Shown here: positions 1-5,112 of the stretch, in pieces
How the letters are laid out: the number at the start of each line of letters is the position of its first letter
How positions within the stretch are numbered: position 1 is the stretch's first letter
Translations under genes and position numbers: made by a program
Assembly: GCA_040756715.1 (NCBI GenBank)
Contig: JBFLYE010000056.1
Location: 1 to 5,112 of the forward strand
Origin: JBFLYE01 sp040756715 [NCBI: bacterium]
GTDB lineage: Bacteria > UBA9089 > UBA9088
Reading direction: 5' to 3'
DNA: 5,112 nucleotides
The notes under the pieces: model-generated
Database searches by the model: none
Seen by the model: the letters and a program-made list of their open reading frames with translations, nothing else
What the model was told of the DNA's origin: nothing

Positions 1-60
1 CTTTTTTAAAAGATCCTCTTTATATTTTTTTACCCTCAAAACAGCCTCATATCTAAACAT
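1..60 (-). CDS. fliJ: FliJ, flagellar export chaperone/ATPase stalk, N-terminal fragment (cut by window edge)
   Basis: An ATG at 60 opens a frame that runs off the left edge. The 20 visible residues are MFRYEAVLRVKKYKEDLLKK. The pattern Phe-Arg-(Tyr/Phe)-x-x-(Val/Leu)-Leu-Arg-(Val/Leu)-(Lys/Arg) followed by a charged helix is the typical beginning of FliJ, a coiled-coil protein of about 150 residues that acts as the central stalk of the FliI ATPase and escorts export chaperones. Its position directly after fliI is the usual place for fliJ. The start lies 69 bp after the fliI stop, and no clear ribosome binding site precedes the ATG, only a U-rich stretch ending in AAG. Identification rests on the short motif plus gene order. 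Most of the protein, including its coiled coil, is outside the window. Confidence 0.72.
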   Translation of the reverse strand, partial: MFRYEAVLRVKKYKEDLLKK

Positions 61-63
61 CTT

Positions 64-112
64 AAAAACTAAAAACTGTGGTTATATTTTATTAAATCCT
101 TACCACAATTTT
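64..112 (-). terminator. Hairpin with U-rich tail between fliI and fliJ (possible weak terminator or attenuator)
   Basis: In the minus-strand transcript, bases 112-102 (AAAAUUGUGGU) can pair with 82-72 (ACCACAGUUUU). This gives an 11-bp stem with a single G-U wobble and a 19-nt loop. The 3' arm continues as UUUUU-AG-UUUUU just before the fliJ start, so a U-rich tract follows the stem. The GC part of the stem is only three G-C pairs, so it would be a weak intrinsic terminator. It could instead partly attenuate fliJ or protect an mRNA end. The right arm overlaps a degenerate heptad array, so the symmetry could be partly accidental in AT-rich DNA. Confidence 0.35.
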
Positions 113-126
113 GACTTTTGCATTTA
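106..126 (-). repeat. Degenerate 7-bp tandem repeat downstream of fliI
   Basis: Read on the minus strand, three contiguous heptads occur: TAAATGC (126-120), AAAAGTC (119-113) and AAAATTG (112-106). They resemble the AAAATGC and GGAATGC units at the other junctions of this operon, but have diverged. On its own this would be dismissed as AT-rich sequence. It is listed because better preserved arrays of the same period and related unit occupy the other gaps. Confidence 0.4.
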
Positions 127-129
127 TTT

Positions 130-1440
130 TCATCCTTCCTTTCCCTGAAATATTTTCATCAAACCAGTCAATGTGCTTTGATAATCAGATTTCTCCCATA
201 TCCCCTGCTTTAAAAAATCCAAAACACTATCAATTTTCAATAATGCATAATCTATCTTTGGATTGCTTCCTTTCGCATATGCACCAATGTTTATCAGGTC
301 TTCTGCATCCTGAATTATAGCAAGAACCTCCCTTAATTGCCTTGCTGCCTGTTCCTGTTTTTCCTCGGTAATGTCAATCATAACCCTTGAGATGCTTTTT
401 AAAACATCAATAGCTGGGTAATGGTTTTTTTCAGCCAAATTCCTCGATAAAACAATATGCCCGTCAAGGATTGCCCGAATATTATCAGAGATTGGTTCAT
501 TCATATCATCAGCATCTACAAGGATGGTATATATCCCTGTGATTGTTCCTTTAGGCGATGTTCCAGACCTTTCCAAAAGCTTCGGCAATATTGCAAATAC
601 AGATGGCGTAAAACCCCTTGTGGCTGGCGGCTCCCCAATTGAAAGCCCAATTTCCCTCTGCGCCCTTGCAAACCTTGTTACAGAATCCATCATAAGCATA
701 ACATCCATCCCAAGGTCTCTAAAATATTCAGCAATGGCTGTAGCAACAAATGCAGCCCTTACCCTTGTAAGGGGAGGTTCATCCGATGTTGCAACCACCA
801 TAACAGACCTTTTAAGCCCTTCCTCCTGTAGGTCCTTCTCAATAAACTCCCTTACCTCCCTTCCCCTCTCACCAACCAAGGCAATAACATTTATATCAGA
901 TCTTGTAAATCTAGCAAGCATTCCTAGAAGGGTGCTTTTCCCAATTCCAGAGCCAGAGAATATCCCAAGTCTCTGTCCTCTACCAATGGTTAAACAAGAA
1001 TCAATTGCCCTTATTCCTGTTTCTAGTATCTTCTCTATCCTTGGTCTTTTTAATGGGTCAGGAGATTCTGCAAATATAGGATAAGAGGCATCTACAATAA
1101 TTGGATCTTTTCCATCAATCGGCATACCCATCCCATTTAATACCCTTCCCTTTAGCCCTTCTGAAACACCAACCCTTAAAGGCGAGCCGGTTGCGGAAAC
1201 CTCATCAAAAGCCTTTATTCCCTCTGTCTCTCCTATTGGCATCAATAGAATATTTTTATCCCTAAATCCAACAACCTCTGCCATAATCCTCTTATTTAAA
1301 GAGGAAATAAAGCATATCTCACCAATTGAAGCAGAAGGTCCCTCTGATTCTACAACAAGACCAATTACTTGTTTCACCCTTCCCTTTACTTGAATTGGGT
1401 CAATCCCTTCAATTCGTGCTTTAAGGCTTTGTGCACCCAT
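130..1440 (-). CDS. fliI: FliI, flagellum-specific ATPase of the type III export apparatus
   Basis: 436 residues, the usual FliI length. FliI is a cytoplasmic F1-beta-like ATPase that, as a hexamer with FliH and FliJ beneath the export gate, aids delivery of flagellar subunits. Residues 1-90 are the N-terminal beta-barrel domain. The P-loop SGSGIGKST is at 162-170, the catalytic-glutamate segment GERGREVREF starts at 190 (Glu191), and Walker B MLMMD ends at Asp252. PPATRGFTPSVFAILPKLLE follows at 271-290. The ATPase alpha/beta signature PAIDVLKSIS is at 342-351. EKQEQAARQLREVLA and the NIGAY helix region (385-389) are typical of the FliI C-terminal domain. GEPPATRGFTPSVF favours flagellar/T3SS ATPases over F1 subunits. 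The ATG at 1440 overlaps the end of fliH by 20 bp, suggesting translational coupling. The preceding GTGATAAAAG is at best a weak ribosome binding site. No motif is missing, so the enzyme should be active. Confidence 0.97.
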   Translation of the reverse strand: MGAQSLKARIEGIDPIQVKGRVKQVIGLVVESEGPSASIGEICFISSLNKRIMAEVVGFRDKNILLMPIGETEGIKAFDEVSATGSPLRVGVSEGLKGRVLNGMGMPIDGKDPIIVDASYPIFAESPDPLKRPRIEKILETGIRAIDSCLTIGRGQRLGIFSGSGIGKSTLLGMLARFTRSDINVIALVGERGREVREFIEKDLQEEGLKRSVMVVATSDEPPLTRVRAAFVATAIAEYFRDLGMDVMLMMDSVTRFARAQREIGLSIGEPPATRGFTPSVFAILPKLLERSGTSPKGTITGIYTILVDADDMNEPISDNIRAILDGHIVLSRNLAEKNHYPAIDVLKSISRVMIDITEEKQEQAARQLREVLAIIQDAEDLINIGAYAKGSNPKIDYALLKIDSVLDFLKQGIWEKSDYQSTLTGLMKIFQGKEG

Positions 1441-2134
1441 CTTTTATCACATTAAGCTGATTATCAATTGTAGCATCAATTATCCCAAAATCAAAATAAA
1501 TTTTGCATCCACCTGGCTCAATAGATGAGGAAGAAACAATATCTGTTTCTTTCAGAAATCCCTTTGCAATTTCTATATCATCTGGATTTAAAAGAAGCTT
1601 TATTTTGCTATTCTGTGCCTTTTTTATTGCCTCCTTTATATTTCTTAATACTATTTCCTTTTTAATTGATACCTCATCCTTTACTATCCTTTTTGCTATT
1701 AAAAAGGAGAGTTCAAGGACAATGTTTTCATCCATCTTCTTCAAGGAAGAATCATACAACGAATTTAGGGATGATAAAATTCCCTTTATTGATGCAATAA
1801 TCCTTGTTATTTCAGTTTCGCCCTTTCTTTTTCCCTCCTCAATTCCATGGGCAAATCCCTCCTTATATCCTTTATCTTTTATCTCATCTTGCTTTTTAAG
1901 GGCTTCATCCACAATAGACCTTGCCTTTTCTTCTGCCTCTTTTCTAACATATTCTTCTATATTTAAAAGGTTTTTTCTCTTTTCTGAAATCTCGTCCTCA
2001 AGTTTCTTTAGAATTTCATTATCCTGCTTTATTTTATTCTCCAGCCTTTCAATTAAGGTTCTTCCCTCTCCAATAAAAGCCTCTCTTGCTTTTATAACAA
2101 CCTCTCCATTTATAGATGGCGATTTATAAATCAT
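1421..2134 (-). CDS. fliH: FliH, flagellar export ATPase regulator/stator
   Basis: 237 residues. FliH dimers bind the N-terminus of FliI, restrain its ATPase and tether it to the C-ring; the family resembles the b/delta peripheral stalk of F-type ATPases. A long charged helix or coiled coil spans about 25-88 (rich in Lys/Glu, as in LENKIKQDNEILKKLEDEI). It is followed by the family hallmark, a GxxxG run with glycines at 89, 93, 97, 101 and 105 (GYKEGFAHGIEEGKRKG). The C-terminal globular domain (about 110-237) ends with the typical EPGGCKIYFDFGIIDATID segment (206-224), like SPGGCRIETDFGxIDA of other FliH proteins. The sequence is diverged, as usual for FliH, but the GxxxG run, the C-terminal motif and the position just before fliI agree. 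The ATG at 2134 has no Shine-Dalgarno sequence. A good promoter lies close upstream (2154-2182), so the transcript leader may be only about 13 nt. Confidence 0.93.
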   Translation of the reverse strand: MIYKSPSINGEVVIKAREAFIGEGRTLIERLENKIKQDNEILKKLEDEISEKRKNLLNIEEYVRKEAEEKARSIVDEALKKQDEIKDKGYKEGFAHGIEEGKRKGETEITRIIASIKGILSSLNSLYDSSLKKMDENIVLELSFLIAKRIVKDEVSIKKEIVLRNIKEAIKKAQNSKIKLLLNPDDIEIAKGFLKETDIVSSSSIEPGGCKIYFDFGIIDATIDNQLNVIKDGCTKP

Positions 2135-2153
2135 TATTAAAAAATTTTAAATT

Positions 2154-2182
2154 ATTATAGTATCTTCCATCACTTAGTGCAA
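2154..2182 (-). promoter_or_regulatory. Putative sigma70-type promoter for fliH-fliI(-fliJ)
   Basis: On the minus strand, TTGCAC (2182-2177) and a perfect TATAAT (2159-2154) are separated by exactly 17 bp. The expected start of transcription is near 2147, about 13 nt before the fliH ATG. The 141-bp fliG-fliH gap is the largest in the window, which gives room for a promoter. The -35 box matches TTGACA only in its first three bases, and the region is AT-rich, so a chance TATAAT is possible. I saw no sigma28 (TAAA...GCCGATAA) or sigma54 (TGGCAC...TTGC) motif here. Confidence 0.42.
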
Positions 2183-2201
2183 AAATAGTATTTAAGAAAT
2201 T

Positions 2202-2229
2202 TTGCATTCTAAATTTTGAATTTTGGATT
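2202..2229. repeat. 7-bp tandem array in the fliG-fliH gap
   Basis: Four contiguous heptads on the plus strand: TTGCATT, CTAAATT, TTGAATT, TTGGATT (minus-strand units AATCCAA, AATTCAA, AATTTAG, AATGCAA). A possible fifth, decayed copy is GAAGGTT at 2230-2236. The period of 7 and the unit are related to the arrays at 3302-3334 and 3534-3561. Its last 13 bases also form one arm of an inverted repeat with 2263-2275. Confidence 0.6.
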
Positions 2230-2275
2230 GAAGGTTAAGTTTTATAAAATTTTTCCCCTTTTAATTCAAAATTCA
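2217..2275. repeat. Inverted repeat flanking the 3' side of fliG
   Basis: TGAATTTTGGATT at 2217-2229 and AATTCAAAATTCA at 2263-2275 are inverted copies matching at 12 of 13 positions, with a 33-bp spacer. The second arm abuts the fliG stop codon (TGA at 2278-2276 on the minus strand). In the transcript this could form an AU-rich stem just after fliG, but no U-tract follows, so it does not look like an intrinsic terminator. Each arm is about two heptad units, so it may be two arrays of the same repeat family lying in opposite orientation rather than a selected hairpin. Confidence 0.5.
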
Positions 2276-3295
2276 TCATTCTATTATCGCCTCTTTTCCC
2301 TTTCCTCCACGAGAGATCATAATTTCACCAGATTCTTCTAATTGCCTGATTGTGCCTATTATCTTCTGTTGGACCTCCTCTACCTCAGATAGCTTCTTTG
2401 GACCTAAATATGATATTTCCTCTTTAAGCATCTCCTGTGCCCTTTTTGGCATATTGCGAAATATAAGATTTTTTATTGTATCAGATGCTCCCTTAAGGGC
2501 TAATGCCAGATCCTTTGAATCAACCTCCCTTAAAACCCTTTGCACTGTTCTATCATCAAGCTTTGTAAGGTCATCAAAGGTAAACATTCTCTTCCTTACC
2601 TCTTCTGCCAATTCTGGATTTTCTTCTGAAATAGCGTCAATTATTGCTTTTTCTGTCTCCCTGTCGGATTCTTGAAGAATCTTTACCATAGAATCTACGC
2701 CATCTGTTTGAACAATATTTGCCTCTGCAGCACCTATCTCCTTTTCATATCTCTCTTTTAGGGTATCCTCTATTGATGAAACAAAATCTCCTGAAATGCT
2801 TTTCATTGATGCTATCCTTCTTGATACATCCTTTCTTATATCCTCAGCAAGGTTAAGGAGAACATCGGATGCCTTTGCGGCAGGAAGATTAGAAATAACA
2901 AAGGCTATTGTTTGAGGATGCTCATTTGAAAGAAAGCTTGCCAATCTAGATGGATCTGCCTTCTTCATAAAATCAAATGGTTTAATCTTTAATATATTCA
3001 CAGCTTTATCAATTGTCCTATTTGCACCCTCCTCTCCCATAGCCCTCTTTAAAACCTCTCTTGCATAATCAATCCCTCCCTTCAAGATAAATTCTTGGGC
3101 AAGGAGCAATTCCCTAAATTCAGCAATAATCTCCTTCTTTTGCACAGGTTCAATTTTTGGAAGCTTTGCTATTTCAAGGGTAAGTTGGTCTATTTCTTTC
3201 TCGTCTAAATGTTTAAATACAGGCCCTGCAATATCAGAACCCAATGCCATAAGAAGCATTGCTGCCTTTTGTGGCCCTGTTGCTTTAATAGCCAT
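2276..3295 (-). CDS. fliG: FliG, flagellar motor switch/rotor protein
   Basis: 339 residues from the ATG at 3295, matching the family length. FliG sits between the MS ring (FliF) and FliM of the C-ring, and its C-terminal helix meets the stator. The N-terminal domain (about 1-100) begins TGPQKAAMLLMALGSDIAG, the usual FliG opening that binds FliF. The middle domain carries the EHPQT motif (125-129), which contacts FliM. The C-terminal domain has MFTFDDL (237-243) and the torque helix. Charges equivalent to E. coli K264, R281, D288, D289 and R297 are kept as K268, R285, E292, E293 and K301. I reject a longer reading from a TTG at 3331, because its 12 extra residues only translate a 7-bp repeat array. 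The ATG has no Shine-Dalgarno sequence (CTTATT precedes it). The gene follows a small FliG-N-like ORF by 53 bp. Confidence 0.97.
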   Translation of the reverse strand: MAIKATGPQKAAMLLMALGSDIAGPVFKHLDEKEIDQLTLEIAKLPKIEPVQKKEIIAEFRELLLAQEFILKGGIDYAREVLKRAMGEEGANRTIDKAVNILKIKPFDFMKKADPSRLASFLSNEHPQTIAFVISNLPAAKASDVLLNLAEDIRKDVSRRIASMKSISGDFVSSIEDTLKERYEKEIGAAEANIVQTDGVDSMVKILQESDRETEKAIIDAISEENPELAEEVRKRMFTFDDLTKLDDRTVQRVLREVDSKDLALALKGASDTIKNLIFRNMPKRAQEMLKEEISYLGPKKLSEVEEVQQKIIGTIRQLEESGEIMISRGGKGKEAIIE

Positions 3296-3301
3296 AATAA
3301 G

Positions 3302-3334
3302 AAAATGCAAAATGCAAAATGCAAAATGCAAAAT
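3302..3334. repeat. AAAATGC heptanucleotide tandem array upstream of fliG
   Basis: Four perfect plus-strand copies of AAAATGC (3302-3308, 3309-3315, 3316-3322, 3323-3329) plus five bases of a fifth (3330-3334). The array fills most of the 53-bp gap between the small ORF and fliG and ends 6 bp before the fliG ATG, so it occupies the place where a ribosome binding site would be. Translated on the minus strand it gives the artefactual extension HFAFCILHF upstream of FliG. Confidence 0.95.
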
Positions 3335-3348
3335 AAAATAGATAAATT

Positions 3349-3528
3349 TTAAACATTTTCCTCTCCTACAAGAGATAGAATAAAATTTGTTTTTTCTTCG
3401 GAAACAAGACTTGCACCCTCTTTTATCTTTATCTTCTCATCGCTTGTGAGATAGCTCATAACCTCTCTTGCTTCCTCTTCTTCTAAAGAGGATAAAAGAA
3501 CACAAGCCTTTTTAAGCCCCTCTTTCAT
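3349..3528 (-). CDS. Small protein resembling the FliG N-terminal domain
   Basis: 59 residues from the ATG at 3528 (MKEGLKKACVLLSSLEEEEA...). I do not recognise a named family of this size, but residues 7-31 align without gaps to FliG residues 10-34 from the next gene. Identities are K7, A8, L11, L12, L15, A20, V23, L27 and E31 (9 of 25), with hydrophobic positions also kept. The tail LVSEEKTNFILSL resembles the following FliG helix region. FliG's middle and C-terminal domains are absent. No signal peptide or membrane segment is visible, so it is probably cytoplasmic, and it is acidic (about 13 Asp/Glu against 8 Lys/Arg). It lies 39 bp after fliF and 53 bp before fliG. By inference it may bind the FliF C-terminus. 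It could alternatively be a decayed duplicate of the fliG 5' end. A longer TTG start at 3555 only adds translated repeats (RNAECGII) and is rejected. The repeat-derived GGAAT before the ATG might serve as a weak ribosome binding site. Confidence 0.68.
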   Translation of the reverse strand: MKEGLKKACVLLSSLEEEEAREVMSYLTSDEKIKIKEGASLVSEEKTNFILSLVGEENV

Positions 3529-3533
3529 TATAA

Positions 3534-3561
3534 TTCCGCATTCCGCATTCCGCAATCCGCA
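3534..3561. repeat. TTCCGCA heptanucleotide tandem array between fliF and the small ORF
   Basis: Three perfect plus-strand copies of TTCCGCA (3534-3540, 3541-3547, 3548-3554) and one variant ATCCGCA (3555-3561). On the minus strand the unit is TGCGGAA, equivalent by rotation to GGAATGC, which shares AATGC with the AAAATGC array upstream of fliG. It occupies 28 of the 39 bp between the fliF stop and the ATG of the small ORF. Its G+C content is clearly higher than that of its surroundings. Confidence 0.95.
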
Positions 3562-3567
3562 TTTGTT

Positions 3568-5112
3568 TTATTCTTCTTCAGAAAGCCAATCTCTTATAAG
3601 CTTGGCAACAAGGCTTGGTTTCCTCTTTGCGGTTTCTAATGCTTGGATTTCCTCTTCAGAGAGGGATATTCCCTCTGCTGCTAATTGGGTTGCAAATGTC
3701 GGAAGCTCCTTTTCTGCTTTTGCTACCTCTGGCTTTATCTCTTTTTTCATAAATTGCCTCATTATTGAAAGCACAATTAGACCCATTACAATGAGAAAAA
3801 TAAGACCAGCACCGCCGATTCCTGCTGTAGTTATTGTTTTTCTTGTTTTCTCTTTCTTTTCCCTTTCTGTCTCAAGCCATTCCTGGCTTCTATCAAATTG
3901 GACATTCTCAACCTCAACAAGGTATTCCCTCTCTAGGTATTCCTTCCCTTTTTCAGCACCAATAGCTGCCCAGACAAGCTTTTTAAATTTTTCCATCTCA
4001 TCATTTGTCCTTGGCTGATATATAGGATTTCCCTTTTCATCCCTTTTTATTTGACCCTTCTCATCTAGCTCATATTTTCCATCTACAAAGACTCCCACAG
4101 ATATTTTTGAAATGGATGGCGCCTTAACAAGGCTTGTTTCCTCCTTATCAGCATAATAATTAACACGGGATTCCTTTTTGTTATATTCAACAGGGCCTTG
4201 TGTCTTTGCTATCTCTTTATAACCAGGGATTTGAGATTCAAGGCCTGGCTGTCCTTCTGGTTTTACCCCTTCTCCTTTAAATGCCTCATCCACCTTTTCT
4301 TCACTTATCTTTAATTGCTCAAAACCTGGCATTGAATACTTCTCAAGCCTCGTTTCCTTTCTATCAAAGTTCATTTCACACTTTACAATAACCTCTACCT
4401 TATCATATCCAATAACCCTTCCTAGCCTATCCCTTATCCTCCTTTCAAGGCTTTTTCTCTCCTCCTCCTGTAGAGCAAGCTGCTTTGAGGTTATTGCTTC
4501 TTGTTTTTCTTCGCCTATATCCTCTGAGAGAATCCTACCCCTATTATCAACCACTGTGATATTATTAGGCTTTAGCCCCTCAACCGCAAATGAAACAAGG
4601 TTCATTATCCCAGCAACCTGCTCTTTATCAATACTAGCATAGGGAGCCATCGTTAGCTTAATAGAGGCAGTAACCGGTTTTTCTTCCTCAATAAATAGCT
4701 TTTTCTCTGGAAGGACAAGGAGAACCCTTGCATCTTTTATGCCTTCAATAGATTCTATGGTTCTTTCAAGCTCACCTTGAATGGCTCTTAAATAGTTTAT
4801 CCTCCTTTCATAATCTGTCATGGTAAGCTTTGTTGTATCAAAAAGCTCCCATCCCTTTATCCCTCCGGTGGGTGCAAGTTTTCCTGAGGCAAGTTTAAGC
4901 CTTAATTTGTCCCTGTCAGCTATAGGAACCTTGATGGTTGTTCCCTCTAATTTATATGGTTGTTTCCATTCCTCAAACTTGCTTGTGATTCTTCCTGCCT
5001 CCTCAGGGGATATATTTGTATATAAATCAGCATATTCTGCCCTGGTTATGTATGAAATAAGAAAAAGAAGGAGGATAAAGGAAAGCAATCCACCGCCTAC
5101 AATGGTAATTTT
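3568..5112 (-). CDS. fliF: FliF, flagellar MS-ring protein (5' end cut by window edge)
   Basis: 514 residues are visible; the frame is open to the right edge, so the true start lies outside. A TTG at 5088 inside the first membrane segment is not the start. FliF oligomerises in the inner membrane into the MS ring, the platform for rotor and export gate. Numbered from the first full codon (AAA at 5112): membrane helix 1 at about 1-22 (KITIVGGGLLSFILL); first ring-building motif from about 27 (EYADLYTNISPEEAGRI); YscJ/FliF-type second ring-building motif at about 100-205 (RINYLRAIQGELERTIESIE, DARVLLVLPEK); third motif at about 230-345 (GYDKVEVIVKCEMNFD, SRVNYYADKEE, ISVGVFVDG); membrane helix 2 at about 427-451 (GIGGAGLIFLIVMGLIVLSI). 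The C-terminal tail KPSLVAKLIRDWLSEEE (498-514) is the conserved FliG-binding segment. Roughly the first 20-30 residues should be missing. It heads the visible part of the operon. Confidence 0.97.
   Translation of the reverse strand, partial: KITIVGGGLLSFILLLFLISYITRAEYADLYTNISPEEAGRITSKFEEWKQPYKLEGTTIKVPIADRDKLRLKLASGKLAPTGGIKGWELFDTTKLTMTDYERRINYLRAIQGELERTIESIEGIKDARVLLVLPEKKLFIEEEKPVTASIKLTMAPYASIDKEQVAGIMNLVSFAVEGLKPNNITVVDNRGRILSEDIGEEKQEAITSKQLALQEEERKSLERRIRDRLGRVIGYDKVEVIVKCEMNFDRKETRLEKYSMPGFEQLKISEEKVDEAFKGEGVKPEGQPGLESQIPGYKEIAKTQGPVEYNKKESRVNYYADKEETSLVKAPSISKISVGVFVDGKYELDEKGQIKRDEKGNPIYQPRTNDEMEKFKKLVWAAIGAEKGKEYLEREYLVEVENVQFDRSQEWLETEREKKEKTRKTITTAGIGGAGLIFLIVMGLIVLSIMRQFMKKEIKPEVAKAEKELPTFATQLAAEGISLSEEEIQALETAKRKPSLVAKLIRDWLSEEE

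Noticed and set aside
524-1084. Plus-strand open frame (186 codons) opposite fliI
   Set aside because: Antisense to the conserved ATPase core of fliI; its length is explained by codon bias of the real gene and no family is recognisable.
1503-2129. Long plus-strand open frame (208 codons) opposite fliH
   Set aside because: It is the antisense shadow of fliH. The protein is a Ser/Phe/Ile-rich string without domain character, while the minus strand encodes a clear FliH.
2124-2207. Minus-strand 27-codon ORF (ATG at 2207, starts MQNFLNTIFALSDG) overlapping the fliH start
   Set aside because: Its start lies in the heptad array, it crosses the putative fliH promoter, and the sequence resembles no known leader peptide. 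Stop codons are simply absent by chance over this short AT-rich stretch.
2240-2249. Perfect 10-bp palindrome TTTTATAAAA in the fliG-fliH gap
   Set aside because: Such A/T palindromes are expected by chance in sequence this AT-rich; no second copy or flanking structure supports an operator.
3529-3555. TTG-initiated N-terminal extension (MRNAECGII) of the small ORF
   Set aside because: It is a translation of the TTCCGCA repeat units; the FliG-like homology starts after the internal ATG at 3528.
3534-3561. CRISPR-like array
   Set aside because: The units are 7 bp and contiguous, with no spacers; they are simple tandem repeats.
3563-4018. Plus-strand open frame (151 codons) opposite the fliF 3' end
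   Set aside because: Shadow of the FliF C-terminal region; Ser/Phe-rich, no motif, no ribosome binding site.
5086-5088. TTG at 5088 as the start of FliF
   Set aside because: The frame stays open to the window edge, and the eight codons upstream (KITIVGGG) complete the first membrane helix typical of FliF, so the real start is outside the window.

Overview
This window is a stretch of a bacterial flagellar basal-body and export operon, with every gene on the minus strand. Read in the direction of transcription (right to left), the order is fliF (5' end cut by the window edge), a 59-codon small ORF resembling the FliG N-terminal domain, fliG, fliH, fliI and the first 20 codons of a probable fliJ (cut by the left edge). 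Apart from the small ORF this is the classic fliF-G-H-I-J order. The source is a motile or ancestrally motile bacterium of low G+C content (by eye roughly 35-40%). Nothing in the window fixes the phylum. The weak Shine-Dalgarno signals and heptanucleotide repeats between genes are reminiscent of poorly cultivated lineages, but that is only an impression.

Layout by position: 1-60 start of fliJ; 61-129 a junction with degenerate heptads and a hairpin followed by a U-rich run; 130-1440 fliI (export ATPase), overlapping by 20 bp the end of fliH (1421-2134, ATPase regulator/stator); 2135-2275 a 141-bp gap with a heptad array, an inverted repeat and a good sigma70-like promoter for fliH; 2276-3295 fliG (rotor/switch protein); 3296-3348 a gap filled mostly by an AAAATGC heptad array; 3349-3528 the small FliG-N-like ORF; 3529-3567 a gap made mostly of TTCCGCA heptads; 3568-5112 fliF (MS ring).

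How they work together: FliF forms the MS ring in the inner membrane, and its cytoplasmic C-terminus is the docking site for the FliG N-terminal domain. FliG carries the torque-generating charges. FliH and FliJ are the partners of the FliI ATPase, which supports type III export of flagellar subunits. The small ORF lies between the genes for FliF and FliG and resembles the very domain of FliG that grips FliF.

The two most interesting points are this free-standing FliG-N-like microprotein and a related family of 7-bp tandem repeats (consensus about AATKCRR) present at every non-overlapping gene junction in the window. The repeats create spurious TTG-initiated N-terminal extensions of fliG and of the small ORF. 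They are likely non-coding.
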